64,000 nucleotides of DNA from Pleionea sediminis. Lineage in GTDB: Bacteria; Pseudomonadota; Gammaproteobacteria; Enterobacterales; Kangiellaceae. Position numbers and translations under genes: made by a program. The notes beneath the pieces are model-generated. The model worked only from the letters and a program-made list of their open reading frames with translations. It searched no databases and was not told where the DNA came from. Location: NCBI RefSeq assembly GCF_007570825.1, contig NZ_SUNB01000001.1:930001-994000 (forward strand). The letters run 5' to 3'. Below, piece after piece: positions 19,083-28,899 of this stretch; within the stretch, counting starts at the first letter, position 1; every line of letters starts with the position of its first letter.

Positions 19083-19339
19083 TTCTTTGATTGCCCCTTA
19101 TTTGTTTTGATATTCGTTAGGCGCCAAAACAACAAACTTAGATAAGCAGGTAAGGTTATTAACACTCCTGCGATCATTAATCCCGCTCCAACATAAAAAA
19201 GCCACTGCCAAGTGAGGGTTGCTGATAAGTAAAGTAGAAAAACACCGAAAAAAAATGTGCCCACTCCGACAATTAGCTGCTGCCAACGCTTCGTTGGATT
19301 ATTAATGTACGCTCGAATAAACGATCGAAACTCTCTCAA
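19079..19339 (-). CDS. small two-helix membrane protein
   Basis: An 86-residue protein with a short basic N-terminus, two hydrophobic helices near residues 20-41 and 46-72 and a Lys-rich tail. I do not recognise a named family. The 4-base overlap with the downstream epimerase and the 22-base gap from the HDOD gene suggest one transcript. The sequence gives no function. Confidence 0.6.
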   Translation of the reverse strand: MREFRSFIRAYINNPTKRWQQLIVGVGTFFFGVFLLYLSATLTWQWLFYVGAGLMIAGVLITLPAYLSLLFWRLTNIKTNKGQSKK

Positions 19340-19361
19340 TGTTCACCAGTTGTTGAAGTCA

Positions 19362-20921
19362 TCAAGACAAAGAGCGTAACGCACTACCCAGCCCACTCGC
19401 AATACGCTTAAAATCGTTAACGAGTTCTTCAGGTAATTTACGCTGAGTTAAAGCCATATCAGCGTATAAAAAAGCTCTAACTCGCCCGTTATATAAAATC
19501 GAATTCAGTAAAAAGACATCCACTCGCTCATCATTAACAATAGCCTCTGGTAGCTGAGACCAAAATTTATCGTGCTTTAAGCGTGAAAAGGTTAAGAAGA
19601 CCGGCTTAGCGGTAAACTTTTGCCAAACTTTAGTTTTTGATAATTGTGTTTTTATAACAGGTGCCGGTTCAGAATTATCTTTTACTAAGGATAGAAGAGA
19701 TTTTATGGTATCCCCATCTTTACCAATGACCATAAAAGACACTCTTTCTAATGGTGACTTATCAATAAGTAACTGGAGCGTATCCTCGACGACTTTGCGT
19801 GGAGTTTCAAAAATCTTGGGTGAATCGATTAACTTTCTGTATAAGCCACGAATGTGCGCGATATGATGTCCAGTATATTTTGCTTCTTTTCTTCGGCGTA
19901 GAGGTGTCGGCTTAAAAGTTTCTTTCTTTTCTTTCTCACCAGATGCGTCTTGCGTTTTTTGGCTTTTATGGGGCGGAGCTCCAGGTATTTTGACCAAAGC
20001 ACATCCAGGTCGCGCAATTGGAAACTCGATTCCGAACCGGTGAAGCTTGCGGCAACTTTGAATAACAATCTGTTCGACTTCATTTATTTTTTTGTGGCAA
20101 TGGATGGCTGCAATGTCAATCCAACGTCCCCAGCTATTCTGCAGCCAAGGCATGCATAATATTTGCGATAACCGATTCGCAATCACAGGCAATAACTCAG
20201 TTCCACCTAGATGAAACCTTAGTTCTCTACTGCATTCTTCAAGCAATAAATCATCTGATCGAAAAAGCTTTATAGCCCTTAACAACTCACGGACAACAGC
20301 AAGGAAATTAAATTTTGCCGCTCGCCCACTGATTGAAGGCATAAAAAAGTTCTCAGCCAGGGCAAGCTGTAACTCAGATTGGCGATATCCAAGCAAATTT
20401 TCACTATGAACTTCAAAATTAAAAGGGTCGGAATAAATAGCTCGCGTTAACTCTTTAAATTTTTCGGGCGTTTGCCAATACGTGATCCATTCAGAAGCAC
20501 GAGCAAACAGAGCAGATGCGGCGGCTTCCTTAACATTTCCACCACGAACTTTCGCCAATTGCTCTGCTATTTCAGAAGCCAATAATGCTTCAGCTAAAAC
20601 CTGCCTGCAATGCTCAGCGCCATCGTTGGGCATCACTTGTAACTTAGGCACGAGCTGAGCAACGCCATCAACGCCAATCATGCTCAAAGCGTGTTCGAGC
20701 CCGACAATTTCTCCTGCTTTACCAGCCTGACGCTCGCCTGCCAGCTTTTGTGCGTACAGGCAAAAAACAGGGTCGAAGCGAGCCAATTTAAAAATGTCGC
20801 CAGTCGCACTTTTAGAGTCTTTCACAGCAGCGCTTAATGACTCCAAATCACTCAATATGGGCAATTGCGACTCCAGATAGGGTTGCAAAAGTGATGAAAT
20901 TGAGTGAGAAGATTCAGCCAT
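19362..20921 (-). CDS. HDOD domain signalling protein with C-terminal GAF-like region
   Basis: A cytoplasmic protein of 519 residues. The N-terminal third has the HDOD pattern (IFKLARFDPVFCLYAQKLAG, then IVGLEHALSMIGVDGVAQLV, a typical I-x-x-A-L-x-x-(L/I)-G motif). This metal-independent HD-related fold is used in signalling. A middle region of basic, low-complexity linker (residues about 315-350) separates it from a C-terminal segment of about 170 residues resembling a GAF fold (VSFMVIGKDGDTI and VDVFLLNSILYNGRVRAFLYAD). The target is unknown. It is divergent from the methyltransferase gene and leads a small leftward operon with the two-helix protein and the epimerase. Confidence 0.75.
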   Translation of the reverse strand: MAESSHSISSLLQPYLESQLPILSDLESLSAAVKDSKSATGDIFKLARFDPVFCLYAQKLAGERQAGKAGEIVGLEHALSMIGVDGVAQLVPKLQVMPNDGAEHCRQVLAEALLASEIAEQLAKVRGGNVKEAAASALFARASEWITYWQTPEKFKELTRAIYSDPFNFEVHSENLLGYRQSELQLALAENFFMPSISGRAAKFNFLAVVRELLRAIKLFRSDDLLLEECSRELRFHLGGTELLPVIANRLSQILCMPWLQNSWGRWIDIAAIHCHKKINEVEQIVIQSCRKLHRFGIEFPIARPGCALVKIPGAPPHKSQKTQDASGEKEKKETFKPTPLRRRKEAKYTGHHIAHIRGLYRKLIDSPKIFETPRKVVEDTLQLLIDKSPLERVSFMVIGKDGDTIKSLLSLVKDNSEPAPVIKTQLSKTKVWQKFTAKPVFLTFSRLKHDKFWSQLPEAIVNDERVDVFLLNSILYNGRVRAFLYADMALTQRKLPEELVNDFKRIASGLGSALRSLS

Positions 20922-20924
20922 CGG

Positions 20925-20930
20925 TATAAT
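20925..20930 (+). promoter_or_regulatory. TATAAT -10 element, methyltransferase gene
   Basis: A perfect TATAAT lies only 2 bases before the ATG at 20933, so transcription would begin at or after that codon. This favours the inner ATG at 21002. The possible -35, TTGAGT at 20900-20905, has a long 19-base spacer. Confidence 0.4.
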
Positions 20931-21001
20931 CTATGAGATACTTTCAATTTAATTATTATTATCAACAATATAGACAATCATCAAAGGTTTTGCGTAATCC
21001 T

Positions 21002-21640
21002 ATGACCACTTGCCCACTCTGTTTAAATGACAGAATCTGCGACTACTGGGAAGACAAGGTTCGCTGTTATTTACACTGCCCTTGCTGTGACTTAGTCTTT
21101 GTCCCCGAGGAATACCTCCTCAGCGCAGCAGACGAGAAGGCTGAGTACGATAAACATGAAAATACCCTCGATGATCCAGGGTATCTAAAGTTCCTGTCTC
21201 GCACCTATCAGCATATTTTGCAACGAACCCCAAAAGGCAGTTGTGGACTTGATTATGGCTGTGGTCCAGCGCCAGCACTTGCTCACTTCCTTAGTCATCA
21301 CGAGCGGCAAATGAGTGTTTTTGATATCTTTTATGCGCCGGATGAGTCGGTCTTTCAACATACCTACGACTTTATCACTTGTACCGAAGTTATCGAACAT
21401 ATCGTAAATACGCACGACACCATTCTACACTGGCTACAAATGCTGGATAAATCCTCTGGACTAATCGCCATAATGACGAAAAGAGTGACTGAGCTGGATG
21501 CATTTAAGCAGTGGCATTACAAAAATGATCCAACCCATATACGATTTTTCAGTCGATCGACTTTTGAATGGATTGCTGAGCATTGGTCGCTAACAGCAGA
21601 CTTTCCAGAAAAAGACGTCGTATTATTAAGCAGAAATTAA
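21002..21640 (+). CDS. class I SAM-dependent methyltransferase with N-terminal zinc ribbon
   Basis: A protein of about 212 residues. Two Cys pairs at the N-terminus (TCPLC and CPCC) form a probable zinc ribbon. A Rossmann methyltransferase domain follows with the glycine-rich SAM loop GLDYGCGPAPALA and the post-I motif ISCTEV-like FITCTEVIEHI. The substrate is unknown. The open frame extends to an ATG at 20933, but a TATAAT box lies almost on that codon and family members begin at the zinc ribbon, so the ATG at 21002 is preferred. The 3' end overlaps the convergent transaldolase gene by 4 bases, which leaves no room for a separate terminator. Confidence 0.78.
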   Translation: MTTCPLCLNDRICDYWEDKVRCYLHCPCCDLVFVPEEYLLSAADEKAEYDKHENTLDDPGYLKFLSRTYQHILQRTPKGSCGLDYGCGPAPALAHFLSHHERQMSVFDIFYAPDESVFQHTYDFITCTEVIEHIVNTHDTILHWLQMLDKSSGLIAIMTKRVTELDAFKQWHYKNDPTHIRFFSRSTFEWIAEHWSLTADFPEKDVVLLSRN

Positions 21641-22596
21641 TGCTTCGCCAGCTCTTCTGCCATTAGCGACTCTAGCTGTTTTTGATCCGCAGCAAACGCA
21701 CGAATTCCCTCTGCCAGCTTTTCTGTTGCCATTGCATCCTCGACCATTTGCCAGCGAAACTCTTGTTCAGTCATTGGCTCAGGCCGGATTTCATCACCTA
21801 ATTTTGCCACCAAACGTATTTCAAAAGATTCTCTCGACTTGGCAAGCTCATCAAGTAATGTTGGTGCGATGGTTAATTTATCGCAGCCTGCCAATGCCAA
21901 AACTTGCTCTTTACTACGAAAACTTGCGCCCATTACGATGGTGCTGTAATTCAACTCTTTGTAGTAGTTATATATTCGCGTTACCGATGCAACACCGGGA
22001 TCATCCTTTATTGAGAGATTATCGCGACCCGTTTTTGCTTTGTACCAATCAAGGATTCTTCCCACAAAGGGAGAAATCAAAAACACGCCCGCTTCGGCAC
22101 ACGCTCTTGCCTGCGCAAAATTGAATAAGAGTGTTAAATTACACTGAATATTATCTTTTTCAAGCTGACGAGCGGCCTGTATTCCTTCCCAGGTTGAAGC
22201 AATTTTAATTAACACTCTATCCCGGGATACACCCAAATTTTCATACAACTCAATAATGCGCTTTGCTTTAGTGATTGTTGCATCACGATCAAAAGAAAGG
22301 CGAGCATTCACCTCAGTCGAATTTCTTCCAGGTATTTGCTCAATCAGCTTTTTACCAATTAAAACGCTTAGATAATCACAGGCCGATTCGACCAGCGATA
22401 GACTTTCATTCGATTCTTGATTAGCCATTTCAATGGCTTCTTGTAGCAAAGGTCGAAAGCGTTCATTCGACACGGCTTTCAGTATTAGTGAAGGATTAGT
22501 TGTTGTATCCTCAGGCTTAAAAGCAGAGATAGCAGAAAAATCGCCCGTATCAGCAACTACGGTGGTCATCGATTTTAATTGTTCCAATTGACTCAT
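21637..22596 (-). CDS. tal: transaldolase
   Basis: Transaldolase transfers a dihydroxyacetone unit between sedoheptulose-7-phosphate and glyceraldehyde-3-phosphate in the non-oxidative pentose phosphate pathway. The 319-residue protein matches the TalB type. It has VVADTGDF and DTTTNPSLILKA near the start, the Schiff-base lysine in LIKIASTWEGIQAA (about residue 131), and FNFAQARACAEAG and FVGRILDWYKA in the body. The ATG has GGAAA just upstream. It is convergent with the methyltransferase, overlapping it by 4 bases, and divergent from a GNAT gene. Confidence 0.96.
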   Translation of the reverse strand: MSQLEQLKSMTTVVADTGDFSAISAFKPEDTTTNPSLILKAVSNERFRPLLQEAIEMANQESNESLSLVESACDYLSVLIGKKLIEQIPGRNSTEVNARLSFDRDATITKAKRIIELYENLGVSRDRVLIKIASTWEGIQAARQLEKDNIQCNLTLLFNFAQARACAEAGVFLISPFVGRILDWYKAKTGRDNLSIKDDPGVASVTRIYNYYKELNYSTIVMGASFRSKEQVLALAGCDKLTIAPTLLDELAKSRESFEIRLVAKLGDEIRPEPMTEQEFRWQMVEDAMATEKLAEGIRAFAADQKQLESLMAEELAKH

Positions 22597-22724
22597 ACAG
22601 TTTCCATTTAAATAATTGTTTTTGCGTTATCGCATTAGCAATAATGTACCGCGAAAAAGTAATGCTATCTGCCAACAAGGTCAATAGCTCAATGTGCGAT
22701 TAGCACCACAGTTTAGGAAATATC

Positions 22725-23180
22725 ATGGAGATCCTGTTTCGTACCGCAGAAAGCGGCGATTTAGAAGCACTTATTCACCTTCTTGCAGATGACCCACTGG
22801 GCACTCAACGAGAAGATATCTCGCATCCCATCAATCAAAGATACGTCGAAAGTTTTAAAGCAATAAGGCAGGATCCCAACAACCAACTCATTGTCGCAAC
22901 TGTAGAAAATCGTGTCATCGGGATGCTACAAATAACGTTTATTCCATATCTCACACACATTGGCACTTGGCGCTGCCAGGTTGAAGGCGTACGAATTCAC
23001 AAAGAATACCGCGGCAAAGGCCTGGGTAAAATGCTTTTGGATTACGCCACCCAAGAAGCAAAAACAAAGGGCTGTAAAATCATACAATTAACTTCTGACA
23101 AACAACGCCCTGACGCACTAAAGTTCTATACTAACCTGGGATTTAAAGCGACACATGAAGGTTTCAAAAAGTCGATATAA
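22725..23180 (+). CDS. GNAT family N-acetyltransferase
   Basis: A 151-residue acetyltransferase with the acetyl-CoA loop in YRGKGLGKMLLDYATQEAK (about residues 104-122) and the terminal ALKFYTNLGFKATHEGFKK characteristic of the fold. The central THIGTWRCQVEGVRI segment is typical of a subgroup with unassigned substrates. An AGGA ribosome site lies 6 bases before the ATG. A strong terminator follows about 100 bases downstream. Confidence 0.87.
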   Translation: MEILFRTAESGDLEALIHLLADDPLGTQREDISHPINQRYVESFKAIRQDPNNQLIVATVENRVIGMLQITFIPYLTHIGTWRCQVEGVRIHKEYRGKGLGKMLLDYATQEAKTKGCKIIQLTSDKQRPDALKFYTNLGFKATHEGFKKSI

Positions 23181-23249
23181 ATCCATTGATAGCCAAAAAC
23201 TGATGCCGGAAAGATCCAGTTAATTAATAACCGCGTATATTTAATTTAG

Positions 23250-23308
23250 AAAATCACTCTGGAAGCGAGTGAGTTTTACGGCGGTTACCCCAACCGCCTT
23301 TTTTTTTG
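23250..23308 (+). terminator. tandem hairpins ending in a strong rho-independent terminator
   Basis: The distal hairpin GGCGGTT (23280-23286), loop ACCCC, AACCGCC (23292-23298), is followed by ten T; it is a textbook intrinsic terminator for rightward transcription. A second hairpin lies just before it: TCACTC (23254-23259) with GAGTGA (23267-23272), flanked by AAAA and TTTT. It closes the GNAT transcript and sits against the 3' end of the convergent MOSC gene. Confidence 0.85.
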
Positions 23309-23315
23309 GTATCAA

Positions 23316-24161
23316 TCACTCCTTTATCTTAAAAACATCACCGACTCTGAGCTTCTTCCCAATACCAGCGATTAACTCTGCATTTTCTCCAAAAGCAGCG
23401 GCAGACTTATTTGGCATCGGATTAATTTCAATGAGCTCTTTTAACGGTGAGCGACTTTCAGAAGCAATCGCTGTTGACTGATCGATGGTTGTAATTACGC
23501 AGCGCTCGCAAGGATATCTTAGTGAAAATTCAATTCCATCTGACATAATAGCCTCAACATTATGCTCTTCAAATGCACTCAACCCACTAATAACAATATT
23601 GGGACGAAAGCGATTCATTTTAATTGGCGAATCAAGCTTTTGATTAACAGCATCCAATGACGCCTGATTAGCAATTAAATAAGGATAACCGTCAGCAAAC
23701 TCGGTCGTTACCTCGGTGTTTCCACTACTTAATTTATCGCTTTGATCAACAATGCGTTCAAATCCATCGGCCATTTTCACCAGGCGTACTGGCCAAGGAG
23801 TTTTGAGTACATCGGTCAACCAACGCGATGCAGTATCTCCGGCATCAACAATGTTCACGTCATTTTTCCATATGCGTCCATTTAAAGGCTCGGAGTATTG
23901 GTGATTTAATAAAGAAATATCAAGCGGTGTTTCCGTTTCAGGATTACTCAATCTCAGCGTCTCAGAATTTAATTCGGTATGGATCAAGGCCATTCTTGCA
24001 CACTGTCTTTGTGTTAAAAAGTGACCTTTGGGGTTTACAATCATCCAATGACGGTCGTATTGAAATCCTTTGGTAGTCAGTACTGCCTCGCTAACTGAAA
24101 TGCCTTTTAGTGACTTGACCGGATAAATTGAAATCGCTTCAACGCGACATTCATTGCTCAT
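23316..24161 (-). CDS. MOSC domain protein, YcbX-like, without ferredoxin domain
   Basis: A 281-residue protein with the MOSC N-terminal beta-barrel (SIYPVKSLKGISVSEA, YDRHWMIVNPKG, FLTQRQCARMALI) and a C-terminal MOSC domain carrying the probable molybdenum-cofactor Cys in RYPCERCVITTIDQ. It resembles the N-terminal two thirds of E. coli YcbX, which reduces N-hydroxylated compounds. The 2Fe-2S domain present in YcbX is absent, so a separate electron donor would be needed. The start has a strong GGGGGAG ribosome site. Confidence 0.85.
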   Translation of the reverse strand: MSNECRVEAISIYPVKSLKGISVSEAVLTTKGFQYDRHWMIVNPKGHFLTQRQCARMALIHTELNSETLRLSNPETETPLDISLLNHQYSEPLNGRIWKNDVNIVDAGDTASRWLTDVLKTPWPVRLVKMADGFERIVDQSDKLSSGNTEVTTEFADGYPYLIANQASLDAVNQKLDSPIKMNRFRPNIVISGLSAFEEHNVEAIMSDGIEFSLRYPCERCVITTIDQSTAIASESRSPLKELIEINPMPNKSAAAFGENAELIAGIGKKLRVGDVFKIKE

Positions 24162-24212
24162 TAAAAAACTCCCCCGAAAGAAAAAAGCCAGAGTAACTCA
24201 AAGATAATTAAT

Positions 24213-24246
24213 AAAAAAGCGCCTATCCAAAAATACAGAAAGGCAC
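24213..24246 (-). terminator. rho-independent terminator of the RND efflux operon
   Basis: On the minus strand GTGCCT (24246-24241) pairs with AGGCGC (24224-24219), including one G-U pair, and is followed by six T (A-run 24213-24218). The loop is long, 16 bases. It lies 65 bases past the stop of the RND permease gene. Confidence 0.65.
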
Positions 24247-24310
24247 CTTTTATTCTTTAGTTCAATAACCGAAATAGTAGGTCTTTAGGAAAAAGCTTCT
24301 TCTTACATTG

Positions 24311-27300
24311 TTAACTCGCTTTATCAGATGCTAAATCCCTCGATGGTTTAAAAGGAAATAGCATTCGTCTGGCGCCCGTTTTTACATCTTCCAGAAAGAT
24401 ATAGAGCGCAGGAATTAATAATAAAGTAATGACGGTTGCAAACAATATACCAAAAGCCAAAGAGATAGCCATCGGGATAATTATTTGAGCCTGCAAACTG
24501 GTTTCAAACATAATGGGGAATAGGCCAAAAAAGGTTGTCAGCGACGTTAAGCAAATTGCTCGAAATCGTTTCACTCCTGCCTGCAATACGGCATCAGCTA
24601 ATCGTAATCCTTCCTTTCTGGCACGATTTACAAATTCCACCATGATCAAGCTGTCGTTAACCACAACGCCCGATAATGCAATCAGTCCAAACCCTGACAT
24701 CATGCTGAAACTCTTTCCAAAAATTAAATGCCCCACGATAGCGCCAATCAAGCCAAATGGAATAACCGACATCACCATCAATGGTTGTAAATAAGATTTT
24801 AGTGGTATGGCAATTAACACATAAATTAAAGCTCCCGCAATTGCCATCGACATGCCTAACTCTTTAAGCATTTCGCCAACTTCTTTACTTTGACCACTTG
24901 GCTCAGAACTTACGCCAGGATATTTAGAAACCAACTCAGGAATAAAAGTTTCATTAATGTCGCTAATAACCTGTCGCGATTGAATCTTATTCGGATCGAA
25001 ATCAGCCATAACAGAAATTGCTCGCTTACGATCTTCTCGCTGAATAGTTGAGTAACCTTCAACCAACTCAATGGTTGCAATTGATGAAAAAGGCACCCAA
25101 TCTCCGGTCGGCGTTCTTACTCGCATATTTTCTAAATCGGCAATTGAGCGACGCTCGCTTTCAGGATATCGAACCATCACTTTTACTTCATCTTTGCCAC
25201 GCTGAATACGCTGCGCTTCTTCACCATAAAACGCCTGTCTCACCTGACGCCCAAGATCACTGAGTGATATACCTAAAGTCTCTGCACCGGGTAATAACTC
25301 AAGCTCAATTTCCTTATTTCCAGAACTATAAGATGTTCGAATATCAAATACGCCGTCATATTCTTCTAACTTATCTTGTAGATCCAAAGACGCTTTTTCG
25401 AGGTTCTCATAATTTGAGCCAACTAAGCGGAAACTAATACTCGCGTCACCACCCGCACCCATTTGAGACATGATGCGTAACTCTTTAACTCCCGCAACCG
25501 TCCCGATCTCTTCACGCAGTAGCTTTTCAAAATCAACCGCAGTAACTTCGCGTGCATCAGATCGAACCAACTCAATAAACATCCCGCCACCAACATCACC
25601 ATTAGTGTAGGATAAAACATGCTGCAATACGGGCTGCCCATCATTTTGATTGTCGCTGAGCTTCTTGTTCGTTGCATTAACGGCTTTTTCCATGCGATTA
25701 ATTAAAGCATCACGTTGTGAAGGAGGACTTCCTTCATTCAAACTAAATTGTGCTTGGACAAAATCGCCAGCAACGCGAGGAAATGCTTCAACCTTTAACC
25801 ATCCAGAAAACATCAGTCCAACAGAAAACACCAGTACACAGGTAAAGATCACCATTGTTAAAAATCGATGTTTTATGACTTTTGCTAAAAAAGGCTGATA
25901 TTTATTTTTTGCAAAGTCCTCCATGCTTTGCCGAATCGCATGCTGAACTTTTTGCAGTTTTGTCGACTTGGCCTCATCGTAAGGCGTGTACTTCATATGA
26001 GCCAAATGGGCTGGAAGAATCCACTTTGACTCAACCAAAGAAAAAGCCAGACACAATATTACTACCACGGCTATTGCTTCAAAAAACGGGGCGAATACAA
26101 AATCCAAAGTCAGCATTGGCATAAATGCAGCTATGGTTGTTAATACACCAAAAGTAGCGGGCATCGCCACACGCTTAGCACCGCGAATAACATTTTCTTT
26201 AGAATGCCCATGCTCTTTTATTTCGGAATAAATACTTTCACCAATAATAATGGCATCATCAACCACAATTCCGAGCACTAGAATTAATCCAAACAGACTC
26301 AAGAAATTAATATTGGTTGCGAAAGGTCCAACTTTATCCATAAACAAAAACGCACCGAAGAAACAAATCGGTATTCCAACGAGTACCCAGAGCGCAACCT
26401 TGAATCGCAAAAATAAAGTGAGCAGCGTAAAGACTAAGATAACCCCCATGAACATGTTCCAAAACATCATGTCGAGGCGTTCTTGCAGATAAACCGAACC
26501 ATCGCCCCAAATATCAATCTTTGCCCCTGCTGGCAGTGTCTCATTTTTTTGCTTCATATAGTCTCGAACAGCCTCTGCGATATCGAGATCATTTTGTTCG
26601 CCTAACGATTTAACTCGAATAACGGTTGCTGGCTCACCGTTAAATCTGGCGTATTCGTTCGACTCGATAAATCCATCGTTTATTCGAGCAATATCACTGA
26701 GTATCAGTCGGGTTCCATCTGGATTTGTTCGAAGTACAATTTGAGAAAATTCGAAGCCAGTGTATGCCTGCCCTTTAGTTCGTAATCGAATATCACCGCC
26801 GTCTGTCTTTATCGTTCCCCCCGGTAAATCAATGGAATAATTACGAATAGCTCGCGATATATCGCTCATCGTTAAATCATATTTTCGTAATTGAGCATCG
26901 GATACTTCAACTGATATTTCATAAGGTCGATTGCCCATGACTTCAGCTTTATTTACATCGGGCAGCAACATTATTTCATCGCGTACTTCTCGCGCGATGG
27001 TTTGTCGAGTTCTTCGATCCATGTTTCCATGGACACTTAACCAAAGTACATCGGCCGAAAACTCTGCTTTAGAAATTAATGGTTTTTCTGTTTCACCTGG
27101 CAGAGTCGATATTGAATCGACCTGAATTTTTATTTCATTAAGTGCTTCGTCAATGTCAGTATCATTTTCAAGCGTGACCGAAACGGTCCCCATTCCTTCT
27201 CTGGCAAAAGAGTTAATTCTCTTAATTCCATTGATATCCTGAATCGCCTCTTCAACTTTAATAATGACGCCATCTTCAACTTCTTGCGGTGCCGCTCCAA

Positions 27301-27481
27301 GGTAAGGAATATTAATATTTACAACATTGGGTTGAATATCGGGCTGCATTCGTTTGGTCATCATGCCATACGAAAAAATGCCGCCTAAGATAAGAAACAA
27401 CATTAATAGATTTGCAGCCACAGAATTGTGCACAAACCATGCGATGATCCCTGTTTCTTTTTGTGTCGATGGTTGAGTCAT
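24311..27481 (-). CDS. RND family efflux permease (AcrB/MexF superfamily)
   Basis: An inner-membrane proton-driven efflux pump of about 1056 residues. The two-fold repeat is evident: TM1 (VAANLLMLFLILGG), the proton-relay Asp pair in GIVVDDAIIIGES (TM4), the ESKWILPAHL region and the second-half GVVVNDSLIMVEFVN. The periplasmic porter domain contains PYLGAAPQEVEDGV. Substrates are not predictable, and no outer-membrane TolC partner is encoded nearby. The open frame extends to a TTG at 27523, inside the upstream gene. The ATG at 27481 has GGGAGA upstream, so it is the start used here. The adaptor gene ends 16 bases before it. Confidence 0.92.
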   Translation of the reverse strand: MTQPSTQKETGIIAWFVHNSVAANLLMLFLILGGIFSYGMMTKRMQPDIQPNVVNINIPYLGAAPQEVEDGVIIKVEEAIQDINGIKRINSFAREGMGTVSVTLENDTDIDEALNEIKIQVDSISTLPGETEKPLISKAEFSADVLWLSVHGNMDRRTRQTIAREVRDEIMLLPDVNKAEVMGNRPYEISVEVSDAQLRKYDLTMSDISRAIRNYSIDLPGGTIKTDGGDIRLRTKGQAYTGFEFSQIVLRTNPDGTRLILSDIARINDGFIESNEYARFNGEPATVIRVKSLGEQNDLDIAEAVRDYMKQKNETLPAGAKIDIWGDGSVYLQERLDMMFWNMFMGVILVFTLLTLFLRFKVALWVLVGIPICFFGAFLFMDKVGPFATNINFLSLFGLILVLGIVVDDAIIIGESIYSEIKEHGHSKENVIRGAKRVAMPATFGVLTTIAAFMPMLTLDFVFAPFFEAIAVVVILCLAFSLVESKWILPAHLAHMKYTPYDEAKSTKLQKVQHAIRQSMEDFAKNKYQPFLAKVIKHRFLTMVIFTCVLVFSVGLMFSGWLKVEAFPRVAGDFVQAQFSLNEGSPPSQRDALINRMEKAVNATNKKLSDNQNDGQPVLQHVLSYTNGDVGGGMFIELVRSDAREVTAVDFEKLLREEIGTVAGVKELRIMSQMGAGGDASISFRLVGSNYENLEKASLDLQDKLEEYDGVFDIRTSYSSGNKEIELELLPGAETLGISLSDLGRQVRQAFYGEEAQRIQRGKDEVKVMVRYPESERRSIADLENMRVRTPTGDWVPFSSIATIELVEGYSTIQREDRKRAISVMADFDPNKIQSRQVISDINETFIPELVSKYPGVSSEPSGQSKEVGEMLKELGMSMAIAGALIYVLIAIPLKSYLQPLMVMSVIPFGLIGAIVGHLIFGKSFSMMSGFGLIALSGVVVNDSLIMVEFVNRARKEGLRLADAVLQAGVKRFRAICLTSLTTFFGLFPIMFETSLQAQIIIPMAISLAFGILFATVITLLLIPALYIFLEDVKTGARRMLFPFKPSRDLASDKAS

Positions 27482-27497
27482 TTTATTATCTCCCACC

Positions 27498-28730
27498 TTA
27501 TTGACGTGGCTTAATTGAATCAACAGACTTTGCTAGCGCTTCATCAGGCGCTAACTCAGGCTCAGGATCGCCCTCAACTCGTAACTTCATTCCTTGCACC
27601 GGAGACTCTATCGATGTGATAACAACTTGATCCCCTTGCTCTAATCCATCTTTAATATAAACAAAGTCTGCTTCCGCGCGAATAATTTCGAGCTCTCTAA
27701 CTTGGAGTTGCCTGTCTTTATCGGCAACGATCACTTTATCAAGATCACGAAAGGCATTGCGTGGTATTTTAATGACATTCCTGAATTCAATACCTTTAAT
27801 ATGTGCGGTGACAAAAGCTCCCACTTTCAGAGGATTTGAATGAATGGCCTCAGGCTGAATCCCATAAGGGTCATTAATTCTGGCAACCGCATAGTGAACA
27901 CGAGAGGTTTGATCAACAACGCCTTCCATTCGATCCAGCACGGCTTGCCAAGCTATCATCTCTCCCGCATATTTTGCAGTCAACTCAACGCGTGGTTTTT
28001 CATTATCAGCTTGCTCTCTAAAGTTTGGTACGTTAATGAATGCTAAATCTTCATCGGTCAGCGGTAATCGAACTTCAGCATAGTCGGTCGCAAAAGTTAC
28101 GCCAAGAGCTGTTCCCATTGATACAAACTGACCAACATCAGCTCGTTTTTCTTTCACCATTCCGTTGTAGGGTGCTCGAATAACCGTTCGTGCTAATTTT
28201 TGCTCCGCCTTTTTTAAATCGGCTTGTGCCGATTGCAAATTCGCTTTTGCCTCTAAAAGAAAGGGTTCCCGCAAGGCAAGAGCAGGAGCCTTGGTTCGAC
28301 TTCGTCCGGATAAGTCCCATTCTTTCTGCGCTTGCTCCGCCCTAGCTTTTTCTTGAGCAAATTGCGCTTCCGCACTAATTAATCGAGCTTTCGCTTGCTC
28401 AACAGCCACAACATAATCTGTAGGATCTATCTTGAGCAATAATTCTCCTTGCTGAAAATACCCTCCAACAAAAAATTTATCCGAAACCGATTCAACCAAT
28501 CCAGCCACCTCTGACACAAGTGTTGTTTCAGTTCGAGGCTGAACAACACCGTGGCTTTTAACAATAAACTGGTGAGATTCAGACGCTGGTAAAATTGCCT
28601 CAACTAATGGAGCTACAGGATTCACCGGCTTTTTAGGAGGTTCAGGACGCATTTTGAACATCACAATCAGTCCGAAGGCTACCGTAACAATGGCAAGTAT
28701 GCCTATAAATGTCGCTTTGCTTTGAGTCAT
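27498..28730 (-). CDS. RND periplasmic adaptor (membrane fusion) protein
   Basis: The HlyD/AcrA-type adaptor of the pump, about 410 residues. A single N-terminal membrane anchor (FIGILAIVTVAFGLIVMF) is followed by the lipoyl half-motifs (VVQPRTETTLVSEVAGLVESV and TVIRAPYNGMVKEKRADVGQFV, in part), a long helical hairpin and beta-barrel domains. The start is the ATG at 28730 with GGGGAAC upstream; the longer frame from 28763 has no such site. It lies directly before the permease gene and is co-transcribed with it. No regulator gene of the TetR or LysR type is adjacent. Confidence 0.9.
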   Translation of the reverse strand: MTQSKATFIGILAIVTVAFGLIVMFKMRPEPPKKPVNPVAPLVEAILPASESHQFIVKSHGVVQPRTETTLVSEVAGLVESVSDKFFVGGYFQQGELLLKIDPTDYVVAVEQAKARLISAEAQFAQEKARAEQAQKEWDLSGRSRTKAPALALREPFLLEAKANLQSAQADLKKAEQKLARTVIRAPYNGMVKEKRADVGQFVSMGTALGVTFATDYAEVRLPLTDEDLAFINVPNFREQADNEKPRVELTAKYAGEMIAWQAVLDRMEGVVDQTSRVHYAVARINDPYGIQPEAIHSNPLKVGAFVTAHIKGIEFRNVIKIPRNAFRDLDKVIVADKDRQLQVRELEIIRAEADFVYIKDGLEQGDQVVITSIESPVQGMKLRVEGDPEPELAPDEALAKSVDSIKPRQ

Positions 28731-28899
28731 AAGTTCCCCAACTGGAAATAAGTTATGCAGCAACTTTCAAAATATTTTTGCTTCACTTCATTTGGAAAGG
28801 AATTTTGCTACTCGCTATTATCCTATAAATAATGTTAGTGGGTATGATGAAATGTTTCTGATTGTAAACACTATATCGCAATATTTTATTCTGCTTAAG

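Noticed and set aside
21726-22124. 132-codon frame antisense to transaldolase
   Set aside because: Shadow of a highly conserved gene.
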